A stretch of DNA of 64,000 bases, from positions 8,125-72,124 of the forward strand of contig JBGSTD010000057.1 of assembly GCA_041736675.1 (NCBI GenBank), given 5' to 3'. Below the pieces are notes generated by a model that saw nothing but the letters and a program-made list of their open reading frames with translations, had not been told where the DNA came from and searched no databases. Shown here one piece after another: positions 43,856 through 52,217 of this stretch. The DNA comes from Salaquimonas sp041736675. Lineage in GTDB: Bacteria; Pseudomonadota; Alphaproteobacteria; Rhizobiales; Rhizobiaceae. Position numbers and translations under genes: made by a program. Every line of letters starts with the position of its first letter. Position 1 is the stretch's first letter.

Positions 43856-45019
43856 CTATGCTCCAAAAGGCCGCAGCAGGGAGCGGCTGATGATGTGACG
43901 CTGGATTTCGGAAGTTCCCTCCCAGATGCGCTCGATGCGGGCATCACGCCAAATCCGCTCCAGCGGCAGCTCGTCCATTACACCCATTCCACCGTGAATC
44001 TGTATCGCTTCGTCTGCAACGAATGCCAGCATTTCCGTCGCCTTCAATTTGGCCATCGCCATGTCCGCGTCCGATGCCGTGCCCTGGTCATATTTCCAAC
44101 CAGCTTCCATAATCAGAAGATTGGCAGCCTTCATTTCGGTCGCCATATCCGCCAGCTTGAACGACACGCCCTGAAACTTGCCGATGGCCTGACCAAACTG
44201 TTCCCGCTGGGCCGAATATTCCACCGCGTGCCCGAACGCCCGCTCCGCCCGCCCGAGACAGGTCGCGCCAACCTGCAGGCGCGTTGCGCCAAGCCACGAA
44301 TTGGCAACCTCAAATCCCTTGTGGACTTCACCTAGCATCTGCCGCTTGTTGATACGGCAATTGTCAAATTCGAGGATCGAGTTGGTGTAACCGCGATGGG
44401 AAACATTGCGATAGCCATCACGCACATTGTAACCCGGAGTTCCCTTGTCGACAAAGAAGGCCGTGATCTGCGCCCGCTTGCCTCTTGATGTGGCTTCTTC
44501 GCCGGATTTCATGAATACGATGGTGAAATCTGCAATATCTGCATGGGAGATGAAATGCTTGGTGCCGTTGAGAACCCAGTCGTCGCCGTCCTGCTTGGCC
44601 GTTGCCTTCATGCCGCGAAGGTCAGAACCCGCACCCGGCTCGGTCATCGCCAGGCAATCCCATTTTTCACCGCGCACGCAGGGCTTGAGATATTTTTCCT
44701 GCTGCTCCGGTGTTCCGGCGCACAAGATGTTTGAAGGCCTGGCAACGGCAGTCCAATGCAAAGCATAATTCGCCTTGCCGAGTTCTTTCTCATATAAGAG
44801 CCATGTCAGCGTATCTAGCCCGGCACCGCCAAACTGCTCGGGAATATTGGCGGCATAAAGCCCGGCCTCAATAGCCTTTTTCTGGATTTCCCTGACAAGG
44901 TCCATTTCGAGATGACCCGTCCGCTCAATCTCCATCTCGTGGGGATAGAGTTCATTCTCGACAAACGCGCGCGTCGTCTCGACGATCATTTGTTGTTCTT
45001 CGCTCAGGCCAAAATTCAT
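43856..45019 (-). CDS. Acyl-CoA dehydrogenase (probable gamma-butyrobetainyl-CoA dehydrogenase)
   Basis: FAD-dependent acyl-CoA dehydrogenase, 387 residues from ATG at 45019 (MNFGLSEEQQMIVETTRAF); seventeen upstream codons are open but not conserved. Diagnostic segments are CLAMTEPGAGSDLRGMKATA near residue 120, AERAFGHAVEYSAQREQFGQAI near 250, and IHGGMGVMDELPLERIWRDARIERIWEGTSEI (positions about 340-372) with the catalytic Glu in WEGTSEI. In this operon it would oxidise gamma-butyrobetainyl-CoA to crotonobetainyl-CoA. The electron-transfer flavoprotein is not in the window. Confidence 0.88.
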   Translation of the reverse strand: MNFGLSEEQQMIVETTRAFVENELYPHEMEIERTGHLEMDLVREIQKKAIEAGLYAANIPEQFGGAGLDTLTWLLYEKELGKANYALHWTAVARPSNILCAGTPEQQEKYLKPCVRGEKWDCLAMTEPGAGSDLRGMKATAKQDGDDWVLNGTKHFISHADIADFTIVFMKSGEEATSRGKRAQITAFFVDKGTPGYNVRDGYRNVSHRGYTNSILEFDNCRINKRQMLGEVHKGFEVANSWLGATRLQVGATCLGRAERAFGHAVEYSAQREQFGQAIGKFQGVSFKLADMATEMKAANLLIMEAGWKYDQGTASDADMAMAKLKATEMLAFVADEAIQIHGGMGVMDELPLERIWRDARIERIWEGTSEIQRHIISRSLLRPFGA

Positions 45020-45120
45020 CGCGTTCTCTACTTTCGTGATCCTCAGGCTTGACCCAAGGATCCTGCTCAAGTCCAGAATGAAATTCTCAATATCCCCGGT
45101 GTTGCCCCCGGGTGTTAAGT

Positions 45121-46596
45121 TTACGGTCTTTGCCCTACTGCCCGGCCGAGCCCGTCAGGTATTGGCAATTTGGCATGGGTCTTCGCAAATTTCTCCAGCG
45201 CCTTCAAAACATGAGGTGAGGGTTCGCAGGCCGAGCGCGTCTTCAGTGACACATGCAAAAGCATATGCTCGCCCGTTGCCAGCAGACGTCCGTCCTGATG
45301 GCGCAGCCAGTGGAAGACATGCATCTTCTTGCCCTTTCCTTCAATCACCTGGGTCTCGGCATAGATCGGCTCATTGACCCGAACTTCATCGAGATGGCGG
45401 ATATGGGTTTCGACTGTGAAATACGAACCGCCCGATGCAATGTAATCAGCATCCACGCCACACATCCGCATGAATGTATCCGTGGCATCGCCGAAGCATT
45501 GAAGATAGCGTGCCTCATTCATGTGGTTGTTATAATCCGTCCAGTCCGGCGGCACCCGCCGTTCCATAGTCCGGATCGGCCTGGAGATATCCGCTTTGCC
45601 AGCCTTGCCGGCTTTCTTTGCGCCAGCATCAAACAGCTTTTTCTCGTAATCAGCCAAAACCTGGCCCGCGCCCCAGTCATTGGCCTTGAGTGCTTGCTGG
45701 ATGGCGATCAGGTTATCGTCACGGATACGTTCCAGTTCGCGGATGCTGTGATGTCCTGACTGTTCATCGGACTGACCGGCAATCAGGTCGACCAGTTCGT
45801 CATTATATTCCGGAACATCCATCAGCTTGGTCCACGGCCAGGTCAGGCACGGACCGAACTGCGCGAGGAAATGGCGCATGCCGGCTTCTCCGCCCGCCAC
45901 ACGGTAGGTCTCGAACACACCCATCTGGGCATAGCGAAGACCAAAGCCGAAGCGCACGATATCATCCAGTTCCTGGGTCGTCGTGATGCCGTCCTTGATC
46001 AGCCAGAGCGATTCGCGCCAGATGGCTTCGAGCAGTCGGTCGGCAACAAAAGCCTCGATTTCCTTTTTCACATGGATCGGCTTCATGCCAATCGAAGCGT
46101 AAAACTTCATCGCCTTGGCGATAACACTCTTGGAGGTTTTCTTGCCGCCAACTATTTCCACTACTGGCAAGAGATAAACCGGATTGAATGGATGGGCGAC
46201 AAAAATCCTGCCCGGCTTCTTCATTTTCGCCTGCAGATCACTCGGCATAATGCCTGAGGTGGACGAGGCAATCAGCGCAGTATCAGGCGCGCTCTTTTCA
46301 ATTTCCGCATAGACAGACTGCTTGATGTCGAGCCGTTCAGGTACGCTTTCGACAATCAGTTCAGCCTCTTTGACCGCCGCGGCAATCGACTTCACATATT
46401 TGATTTTTCCCTTGGCAGGACGCTGGGCCATGGTCAATTTGGCATAGGCGCGGTCAGCATTGTCGAGGACTGCCTGCATCTTTTGCTCGGCATCAGGCGC
46501 CGGATCATAGATCGCAATGTCTATGCCGTTTTCGATCAGCCTTGCAGCCCATCCTGCTCCAATAACACCACCACCAATAATTGCTGCCTTTTTCAT
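45121..46596 (-). CDS. lcdH: L-carnitine dehydrogenase fused to thioesterase
   Basis: Bifunctional protein of 491 residues. Residues 1-320 are a 3-hydroxyacyl-CoA-dehydrogenase-like carnitine dehydrogenase (NAD motif GGGVIGAGWAARL at 8-20, catalytic region VAHPFNPVYLLPVVE near 134). A Lys/Ala-rich linker (321-340) leads to a hot-dog thioesterase domain (341-491; DWTDYNNHMNEARYLQCF at 351-368). The first part oxidises L-carnitine to 3-dehydrocarnitine; the second is known in related fusions to hydrolyse betainyl-CoA and carnitinyl-CoA. The ATG overlaps the BKACE stop by 4 bp (ATGA). The following gap of 101 bp to the acyl-CoA dehydrogenase start is the largest in the operon. Confidence 0.93.
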   Translation of the reverse strand: MKKAAIIGGGVIGAGWAARLIENGIDIAIYDPAPDAEQKMQAVLDNADRAYAKLTMAQRPAKGKIKYVKSIAAAVKEAELIVESVPERLDIKQSVYAEIEKSAPDTALIASSTSGIMPSDLQAKMKKPGRIFVAHPFNPVYLLPVVEIVGGKKTSKSVIAKAMKFYASIGMKPIHVKKEIEAFVADRLLEAIWRESLWLIKDGITTTQELDDIVRFGFGLRYAQMGVFETYRVAGGEAGMRHFLAQFGPCLTWPWTKLMDVPEYNDELVDLIAGQSDEQSGHHSIRELERIRDDNLIAIQQALKANDWGAGQVLADYEKKLFDAGAKKAGKAGKADISRPIRTMERRVPPDWTDYNNHMNEARYLQCFGDATDTFMRMCGVDADYIASGGSYFTVETHIRHLDEVRVNEPIYAETQVIEGKGKKMHVFHWLRHQDGRLLATGEHMLLHVSLKTRSACEPSPHVLKALEKFAKTHAKLPIPDGLGRAVGQRP

Positions 46597-47507
46597 GATC
46601 TCGGAGCTCTCTTTGTCAAATTCAGTTTCTTGCGAACTTCCTCAGGTCCGATGACCTTCGCACCCATGTTTTCAATTACGTTGACTGCGCGCTCGACGAG
46701 TTGCGCGTTTGTCGCCAATACACCCTTGTCGAGCCATAGATTGTCCTCGAGACCCACACGAACATTGCCTCCCGCAAGGACAGCAGCTGCCACATAGGCC
46801 ATCTGGTTTCGTCCAAGCGAAAAAGCCGACCAGTTCCACGTGTCTGGCACATTGTTGACCATTGCCATGAAGGTATTGAGATCATCGGGTGCGCCCCAGG
46901 GAACGCCCATGCAAAGCTGCACCAAAGCATCAGGCGCGAGTACCCCTTCTTTTACAAGTTCTTTGGCAAACCACAAATGACCTGTGTCAAAAGCCTCGAT
47001 CTCCGGCTTTACGCCCAGTTCTGTCATCATCCGTCCCATGGCGCGCAGCATGCCCGGCGTATTGGTCATCACATAGTCGGCTTCGGCAAAATTCATTGTT
47101 CCGCAATCCAGCGTGCAGATTTCCGGCAGGCATACCGCGACATGCTCAACACGGTTGGTTGCCCCGCCCATATCGGTACCGGGATATTTGAGCGGCAGCG
47201 GATTTTCCGTGTCGCCAAAGATCATGTCTCCGCCCATGCCGGCTGTAAGGTTGAGGACAACATCCACGTCCGCATCACGTATCCGCTCGGTCACTTCGCG
47301 GTACAAATGCACATCGCGGCGCGGCGCACCGCTTTCGGGGTCGCGCACATGACAATGTACAATGGCAGCGCCAGCCTTGGCCGCATCAATTGCCGATTTG
47401 GCAATCTGCTCTGGCGAACGCGGTACGTGCGGTGAGCGGTCCTGCGTCCCGCCCGATCCGGTGACAGCACAGGTGATGAAAACCTCTCGGTTCATTTCCA
47501 ACGGCAT
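46593..47507 (-). CDS. BKACE family enzyme, 3-dehydrocarnitine cleavage
   Basis: Beta-keto acid cleavage enzyme (DUF849), 304 residues from ATG at 47507, which has GGAGGA upstream; a longer frame of 27 codons is unsupported. The zinc ligands His51 and His53 sit in IVHCHVRDPESG, with the further Glu expected in the GLEDNLW segment. The motif NLTAGMGGDMIFGD is typical of the carnitine subgroup. With acetyl-CoA it would convert 3-dehydrocarnitine to betainyl-CoA and acetoacetate. First gene of a six-gene leftward operon and divergent from a GlxA-type regulator. Confidence 0.92.
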   Translation of the reverse strand: MPLEMNREVFITCAVTGSGGTQDRSPHVPRSPEQIAKSAIDAAKAGAAIVHCHVRDPESGAPRRDVHLYREVTERIRDADVDVVLNLTAGMGGDMIFGDTENPLPLKYPGTDMGGATNRVEHVAVCLPEICTLDCGTMNFAEADYVMTNTPGMLRAMGRMMTELGVKPEIEAFDTGHLWFAKELVKEGVLAPDALVQLCMGVPWGAPDDLNTFMAMVNNVPDTWNWSAFSLGRNQMAYVAAAVLAGGNVRVGLEDNLWLDKGVLATNAQLVERAVNVIENMGAKVIGPEEVRKKLNLTKRAPRS

Positions 47508-47560
47508 TTGAAATCCTCCATGATATGGCAACCATTCTGCCTGTTTTAACCAATCCATAA

Positions 47561-47588
47561 TTGACATTGATCGAATTTTTTTTAACAT
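47561..47588 (+). promoter_or_regulatory. Predicted promoter of the GlxA-type regulator
   Basis: TTGACA at 47561-47566 and TAACAT at 47583-47588, 16 bp apart, resemble a sigma-70 promoter. The start codon at 47596 is only 7 bp downstream of the -10 element and has no ribosome binding site, so the mRNA may be leaderless. TCGAAT and ATTCGA arms also flank the -10 region and might be an operator. Confidence 0.45.
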
Positions 47589-47595
47589 TATTCGA

Positions 47596-48573
47596 ATGGC
47601 ACTAAATCAAATCAAACCACCCATCGAAATAAGCATACTGGTTCTCGATGATTCAACCATGCTGACAGTCGCTTCTGTGATTGACCCTTTGCGGGCTGCC
47701 AACCGGCTGATCCGCCACCTCGCCGACCAGCCCTTGTACCGCTGGAGAATTTATTCGACGAAAGGCGGCCCGGTCAGACTGACCGGAGATTTTGAAATCA
47801 AGGCTGCGGGCGCATTTGATGAAATTGACAAGGGCAAATACCTGATCCTGATCGCCAGTTTCAATCAGGAAAAAAATGCGGACCGCAAAATGCTGCAAAC
47901 CCTCCGAAGAATCTCCGGCCGCTTTGATGCAATCTGTGCCGTAGAGGCAGGGCCGTGGTTGTTGGCAAGGGCTGGTCTTGCAACCCGGCACAGGGTCACC
48001 ACCCATTGGGAAGATTTTGAGGAGTTAAGCCAGCGCGCACCAGACCTTGAAGTGGTTCAGGACCGGTTTGTCATCGACCGCAGGATATGGACCTGCGGCG
48101 GTGCATCGCCTGCCCTCGACATGATGCTGAAACTCATAGAATTGAACCACGGCAAGACGCTGGCGCTGGAAGTCGCCAGTGTGTTCATCTATGACCAGAC
48201 CCATGCCTCGAGTGACCCCCAACCCTCGCTATCGCTGGGACGGCTTGAAACCAGCGAACCGCGCCTTGCAGGTGCGGTGCGCCACATGGAGAGCAACCTT
48301 GAAGCGCCTCTTGCCGTCTCGGCAATCGCAGCCAGAATGCGGCTATCATCAAAGACGCTTGAAATTATTTTCCGCCAGCATCTCGGCATGACCCCGGGTG
48401 CCTACTACCTGAGGCTAAGGTTGATTGCCGCGCGAAAGATGGTGCTTGATACTTCTCTCGACATGCAGGAGGTTTCGCTTCGATGCGGCTTTAACTCATT
48501 GTCGGCATTTTCGAGAAGTTTCCGCAAAAACTACGGTTTGAGCCCTTTAAAACTGCGCATTCTCGCCCGCTGA
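47596..48573 (+). CDS. GlxA/CdhR-type AraC family regulator
   Basis: 325-residue regulator with an N-terminal DJ-1/PfpI-like amidotransferase domain (ISILVLDDSTMLTVASVIDPLRAANR through GGASPALDMMLKL) and a C-terminal AraC-type DNA-binding domain (AVSAIAARMRLSSKTLEIIFRQHLGMTPGAYYL, then EVSLRCGFNSLSAFSRSFRKNYGLSPLK, residues about 240-320). CdhR-type proteins of this architecture activate carnitine catabolism in Pseudomonas. It is divergent from the carnitine operon. Its end overlaps the last 27 bp of the convergent carrier gene. Confidence 0.9.
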   Translation: MALNQIKPPIEISILVLDDSTMLTVASVIDPLRAANRLIRHLADQPLYRWRIYSTKGGPVRLTGDFEIKAAGAFDEIDKGKYLILIASFNQEKNADRKMLQTLRRISGRFDAICAVEAGPWLLARAGLATRHRVTTHWEDFEELSQRAPDLEVVQDRFVIDRRIWTCGGASPALDMMLKLIELNHGKTLALEVASVFIYDQTHASSDPQPSLSLGRLETSEPRLAGAVRHMESNLEAPLAVSAIAARMRLSSKTLEIIFRQHLGMTPGAYYLRLRLIAARKMVLDTSLDMQEVSLRCGFNSLSAFSRSFRKNYGLSPLKLRILAR

Positions 48574-49494
48574 GCGGTAAAGCCGGCCAAGGAGCATAGG
48601 CGTCAGATACATCGGTATCTGGTAGCAACCGATAAACAGAAGCATCGGATCGGTAACAGCTACCGGAAGGGCAGTCAGGAAAAGCGCAATGTTCCGGTTG
48701 CCTGCAACAATGGATAGCGCAACCCGCATTTTGCCGAACCGCTCGCTCCCCAGCAAATAAAAACCTGCGATCTGCAGTCCGAAATTGGCAACGAAGGCAG
48801 CCGTCAGATTGGCAGCGAATGCCGAGGGTTGATGTGTTATGGCGGGACCCACCGCAGTCATCAGTCCGATGACTATACTCATCATCATGATGGCAGACGC
48901 TCCATCCGCAGAGCGAATGACATGCACCGCCGCATCAGAAAAGAAAAGACGGCGGCAACCAAAACCGAGTGCCGCTGAAATGCCGATGACAAACAGCAGT
49001 TTTCCCGCTGGTACAAGCACGTCAGCGCCCGATCCAAGTTCCGGCAGCAGCCAGAATACCGGAATGACTGTCAAAGGTAGAAGCCCGGTACCGATCACCA
49101 AAAGACGCAGGGCCGGAGCCGGACTTGCACCACACAAAACCGAAAGATTGGGCGCACCGGAAATGGGTGCCCCGGCTGCCATCAGTACAATGGCGGCAGG
49201 GAGCACACCTTGCCATCCTGCCAACCGGAAAACGAAAAACAGAAAAACCGGAACGGCAATCTGAAAAACCAGAATCACAAGGAGTGAAAAACGGAATTCC
49301 GCCGCCGCACCGATCGCCGCCTTTAGCCCTACCCGAAAGGCGGCAAAGAACAGCATGGCCATCATCATGTGCGGAATAAAGGGTTTGAGGGCTACAGTCA
49401 GACCTGGAAATACGAGGGCGGTGATCAGTCCGGCAATCAACAGATATCGCCCTTTGAGCGCACACCAGCCGAGAATTGTGTGGACCAGCCTCAT
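48547..49494 (-). CDS. Bile acid:sodium symporter-like (BASS) membrane carrier
   Basis: About 315 residues, nine or ten hydrophobic helices, with the general layout of the BASS/SBF carriers (PHMMMAMLFFAAFRVGL, GAPISGAPNLSVLCG, ALSIVAGNRNIALFLTALP). GNRNIAL near residue 260 matches the crossover region typical of the family. The ATG at 49494 overlaps the TSUP stop by 4 bp, so it is translationally coupled to the TRAP-TSUP genes. The 3' end overlaps the convergent regulator gene by 27 bp. A carboxylate or amino-acid-derived anion is a reasonable substrate guess only. Confidence 0.75.
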   Translation of the reverse strand: MRLVHTILGWCALKGRYLLIAGLITALVFPGLTVALKPFIPHMMMAMLFFAAFRVGLKAAIGAAAEFRFSLLVILVFQIAVPVFLFFVFRLAGWQGVLPAAIVLMAAGAPISGAPNLSVLCGASPAPALRLLVIGTGLLPLTVIPVFWLLPELGSGADVLVPAGKLLFVIGISAALGFGCRRLFFSDAAVHVIRSADGASAIMMMSIVIGLMTAVGPAITHQPSAFAANLTAAFVANFGLQIAGFYLLGSERFGKMRVALSIVAGNRNIALFLTALPVAVTDPMLLFIGCYQIPMYLTPMLLGRLYRSAGENAQF

Positions 49495-50249
49495 GTCAGA
49501 CCACGTATAATCAGCATGCATGCAGCGACAGCCGCGCTGCCAAGCAGGAAGGGCCGAAACCTCTTGTCAAAAAACGGGCGAAGACTGGGTCCGATCAGCA
49601 CACCGGCAGCAAGCGCCGGGAGAAGTAGCACGGCCAGCATCGCATGGTGAAGGCTGACCTGCCCCGTGGTCGCCAACACACAAAGTGTCACAAAAGAGCC
49701 CATCGCAAAATAGGTTTGCAACGTCGGACGGGCGTATGCCGCCTTCTGGTTTTGATAAACGACAGCCATGGGCGGCCCGCCAACACTGGTAATTGCCGCG
49801 GTGAACCCCGAAACAAGTCCCGCGATGCCAACGCTTTTCAACGTGAAGGGAATTTTGACGCCACTCACGGATATCAGGACAGCAAAGGCAATCAGCGAAC
49901 CAAAAATCAACATGAATACCTTTTCGCCCGGAATCGCTGAGAGCACGAAAGCACCCGCAATACTGCCGAAAAACCTTCCCGAGACAGCATATTTCAATTC
50001 CTGCCACTGGACGCCTTTTCGCTCGCCCCAAAAGGCCGAAATGGACGTGCAAAAAGTCAGAAACAGAACAGGCACCGGAACAAAGCTGATATCGATCAGC
50101 GCCAGCAAAGGACCCGCTATCAGTCCGAACGCAATGCCAATTCCCACTTGTATACTGGTAGCAACCAGTATCACCAGTGATGCCAGCAGCATCTGCACAA
50201 GAGTGTGTTCACCAAGCACTTCGATAAAAAGATCAGCAACAAACTGCAA
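49491..50249 (-). CDS. TSUP family (TauE/SafE) membrane permease
   Basis: Membrane protein of 252 residues with about eight hydrophobic helices and the TauE/SafE motifs GIAFGLIAGPLLALI and GFTAAITSVGGPPMAVVYQN, the latter being the conserved glycine-rich second repeat. Members export sulfonates or sulfur compounds, though others move carboxylates. The only plausible start is TTG at 50249. It is placed 24 bp after the TRAP large permease and overlaps the BASS-like carrier, so it belongs to the same run. Confidence 0.85.
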   Translation of the reverse strand: MQFVADLFIEVLGEHTLVQMLLASLVILVATSIQVGIGIAFGLIAGPLLALIDISFVPVPVLFLTFCTSISAFWGERKGVQWQELKYAVSGRFFGSIAGAFVLSAIPGEKVFMLIFGSLIAFAVLISVSGVKIPFTLKSVGIAGLVSGFTAAITSVGGPPMAVVYQNQKAAYARPTLQTYFAMGSFVTLCVLATTGQVSLHHAMLAVLLLPALAAGVLIGPSLRPFFDKRFRPFLLGSAAVAACMLIIRGLT

Positions 50250-50273
50250 TGGACTATCTCTGCTTGAGCCTCG

Positions 50274-51587
50274 TTAGCCTGACGGCTGTGAACGGATATT
50301 GTCCGGCAACCAGGTGGCAATTTCCGGAAAGGCGATCAGAATGAAAACCATCAGCACCATAATGGCAAACATCGGAAAGGCGGCCTTTGCGATATAATTC
50401 ATCTGGTGATTTGTCATCCCCTGCAGCACAAACAGGTTGAACCCGATCGGCGGCGTAATTTGTGCCATCTCCACCACGACAACAATGAAAATGCCAAACC
50501 AGATGAGATCGATTCCCGCCTGCCGCACCATTGGTTCAACAACGGCGATGGTTAGCACCACCGAAGATATGCCATCGAGAAAGCAACCAATAATGATGTA
50601 AAAAACAAGCAAGGCCATTAACAGTTCAAACCGTGTAAGACCCAATTCAGCGATCCATTCAGCCAACGCCCTCGGCAGACCGGTAAAACCCATGGCAAGG
50701 GACAAAAATGCAGCCCCAGCAAGAATCAGGGCAATCATCGCAGACGTTCTAGTTGCTCCCATCAAACTGTCACCAAAGGCATGCCAGCTAAGCGAACCCT
50801 GCATTCCGGCAAGGGCAAGCGAACCAAGCACGCCAAAGGCTGCAGCTTCAGTAGCTGTTGCGATACCAAGATACATCGAACCAATCACGACGAAAATCAG
50901 CGCCAGCACGGGGATCAGGAAACGTGAATTTTTTACCCGCTCCGAAAAGCTCATATCTGGTTCCGCGTCAGGTTTGTACCCGGGCGAAATTTTGGAAAGG
51001 ATCGCCACATAGGCCATGAACAGAAATGCCAAAACCAACCCCGGAACCACGCCGGCCATAAACAATTTGGTAATCGACTCGTTTATGGTAACGCCATAGA
51101 CAATCAGCGTCAGCGAAGGCGGTATCATCAGACCCAGCGTCGCAGCACCCGCAAGGGTTCCGATAATCAGGTGTTCGGGATAGTTGCGCTTTCTCAGTTC
51201 CGGGATCGACATTTTCCCGATTGTCGAAAGCGTTGCCGCTGACGAACCTGAAACTGCGGCAAAAACCGTGCAACCAACAATATTGGTGTGAATAAGCCCG
51301 CCCGGCAGTTTGGCCATCCAAGGGGCCAGTCCTTTGAACATGTCCTCAGACAGGCGTGTTCGAAACAATATCTCACCCATCCAAATAAACATCGGCAGTG
51401 CGGTCAGCGTCCAGGACGAGGAAGCAGACCAGATCGTGGTCATCATTGCATCACCGGCAGGACGGCTGGTGAACAATTCCATACCTACAAAGGCAACACC
51501 CAATAGGGCAAGGCCCACCCAAACGCCCGAACCAAGCAAAAGAAAAAGCACAAAGAGAATAATGCCGGTGGCGTAAAATTGTTCCAT
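50274..51587 (-). CDS. TRAP transporter large permease (DctM)
   Basis: Standard-size DctM, 437 residues, with 11-12 hydrophobic helices. Motifs: LPMFIWMGEILFRTRLSEDM, AAVSGSSAATLSTIGKMSIPEL, ATLGLMIPPSLTLIVYGV, and QITPPIGFNLFVLQGMT near the end. The ATG at 51587 follows the DctQ stop by 3 bp; a TTG one codon earlier is also open. It is the ordinary kind, in contrast to the enlarged DctM in the 20-kb region. Cotranscribed with DctP, DctQ, TSUP and BASS genes. Confidence 0.94.
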   Translation of the reverse strand: MEQFYATGIILFVLFLLLGSGVWVGLALLGVAFVGMELFTSRPAGDAMMTTIWSASSSWTLTALPMFIWMGEILFRTRLSEDMFKGLAPWMAKLPGGLIHTNIVGCTVFAAVSGSSAATLSTIGKMSIPELRKRNYPEHLIIGTLAGAATLGLMIPPSLTLIVYGVTINESITKLFMAGVVPGLVLAFLFMAYVAILSKISPGYKPDAEPDMSFSERVKNSRFLIPVLALIFVVIGSMYLGIATATEAAAFGVLGSLALAGMQGSLSWHAFGDSLMGATRTSAMIALILAGAAFLSLAMGFTGLPRALAEWIAELGLTRFELLMALLVFYIIIGCFLDGISSVVLTIAVVEPMVRQAGIDLIWFGIFIVVVVEMAQITPPIGFNLFVLQGMTNHQMNYIAKAAFPMFAIMVLMVFILIAFPEIATWLPDNIRSQPSG

Positions 51588-51590
51588 CAA

Positions 51591-52100
51591 TCAGACCTCG
51601 GGCCCTTGCAGCTCTTGCTGGCGGATATTGTCCTTGCGACTAACGATGAGGCAATAAAGGTTGTCCCAGAAACAGATTGCGAGAAGGATCGCGCCAAAGG
51701 CGACAGGCATTTGCACAATCCATATGGGGGTTGCGTCCTGGCCCTGGCTTACATCGTTGAACTTGATCGACCAGTAGATTGCCTTGACTGCGTACCAGGC
51801 GAGATAACTCGACGCTGCTGTGCCGATTAGCATGCACCACACTTCAAGCCAGAAGCCCCTGCTTCCAAGGGCGTTCAAAACAAGGCTGACTCGGATATGG
51901 GCACCCGAGTTAAGCGCATAGGCAAAGGCGAGAAACGACGAGGCAGCCATCAGATAGCCAGCATAGGCTGTTGAACCGGGAAACGGGATGGAAAACCACC
52001 GTGCCAGCATCTGAAGGACTATAACGCACAAAATTGCCAATAGGCAAAAGGCTGCAAGAACGCCGCTCATCAAATACAGTCGATCAAGAAAACTGCGCAT
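51591..52100 (-). CDS. TRAP transporter small permease (DctQ)
   Basis: Standard DctQ of 169 residues with four hydrophobic helices. Signature: the segment RWFSIPFPGSTAYAGYLMAASSFLAFAYAL (about 34-63) and GAHIRVSLVLN near residue 66. GAGGG lies before the start. The stop is adjacent to the large permease start. A strong hairpin separates it from the upstream binding-protein gene. Confidence 0.92.
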   Translation of the reverse strand: MRSFLDRLYLMSGVLAAFCLLAILCVIVLQMLARWFSIPFPGSTAYAGYLMAASSFLAFAYALNSGAHIRVSLVLNALGSRGFWLEVWCMLIGTAASSYLAWYAVKAIYWSIKFNDVSQGQDATPIWIVQMPVAFGAILLAICFWDNLYCLIVSRKDNIRQQELQGPEV

Positions 52101-52181
52101 GGACGGCCCTCATTTTCGACTAGGTGGATTGATCGGCCCGGCCCGGTCCCGGATTTGCGGAAAAAGACCTGCTGCCGGGTT

Positions 52182-52205
52182 GAAACAGCCCGGCTTTCGC
52201 CGGGC
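52182..52205 (-). terminator. GNRA-loop hairpin after the second TRAP binding-protein gene
   Basis: GCCCGGC and GCCGGGC (52188-52194 and 52199-52205) form a perfect 7-bp GC stem with a GAAA loop on the minus strand, followed by TGTTTC. It is 12 bp after the DctP stop and 82 bp before the DctQ start. It is likely a partial terminator or 3'-end protector. Confidence 0.7.
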
Positions 52206-52217
52206 CGCAAATTAAAA

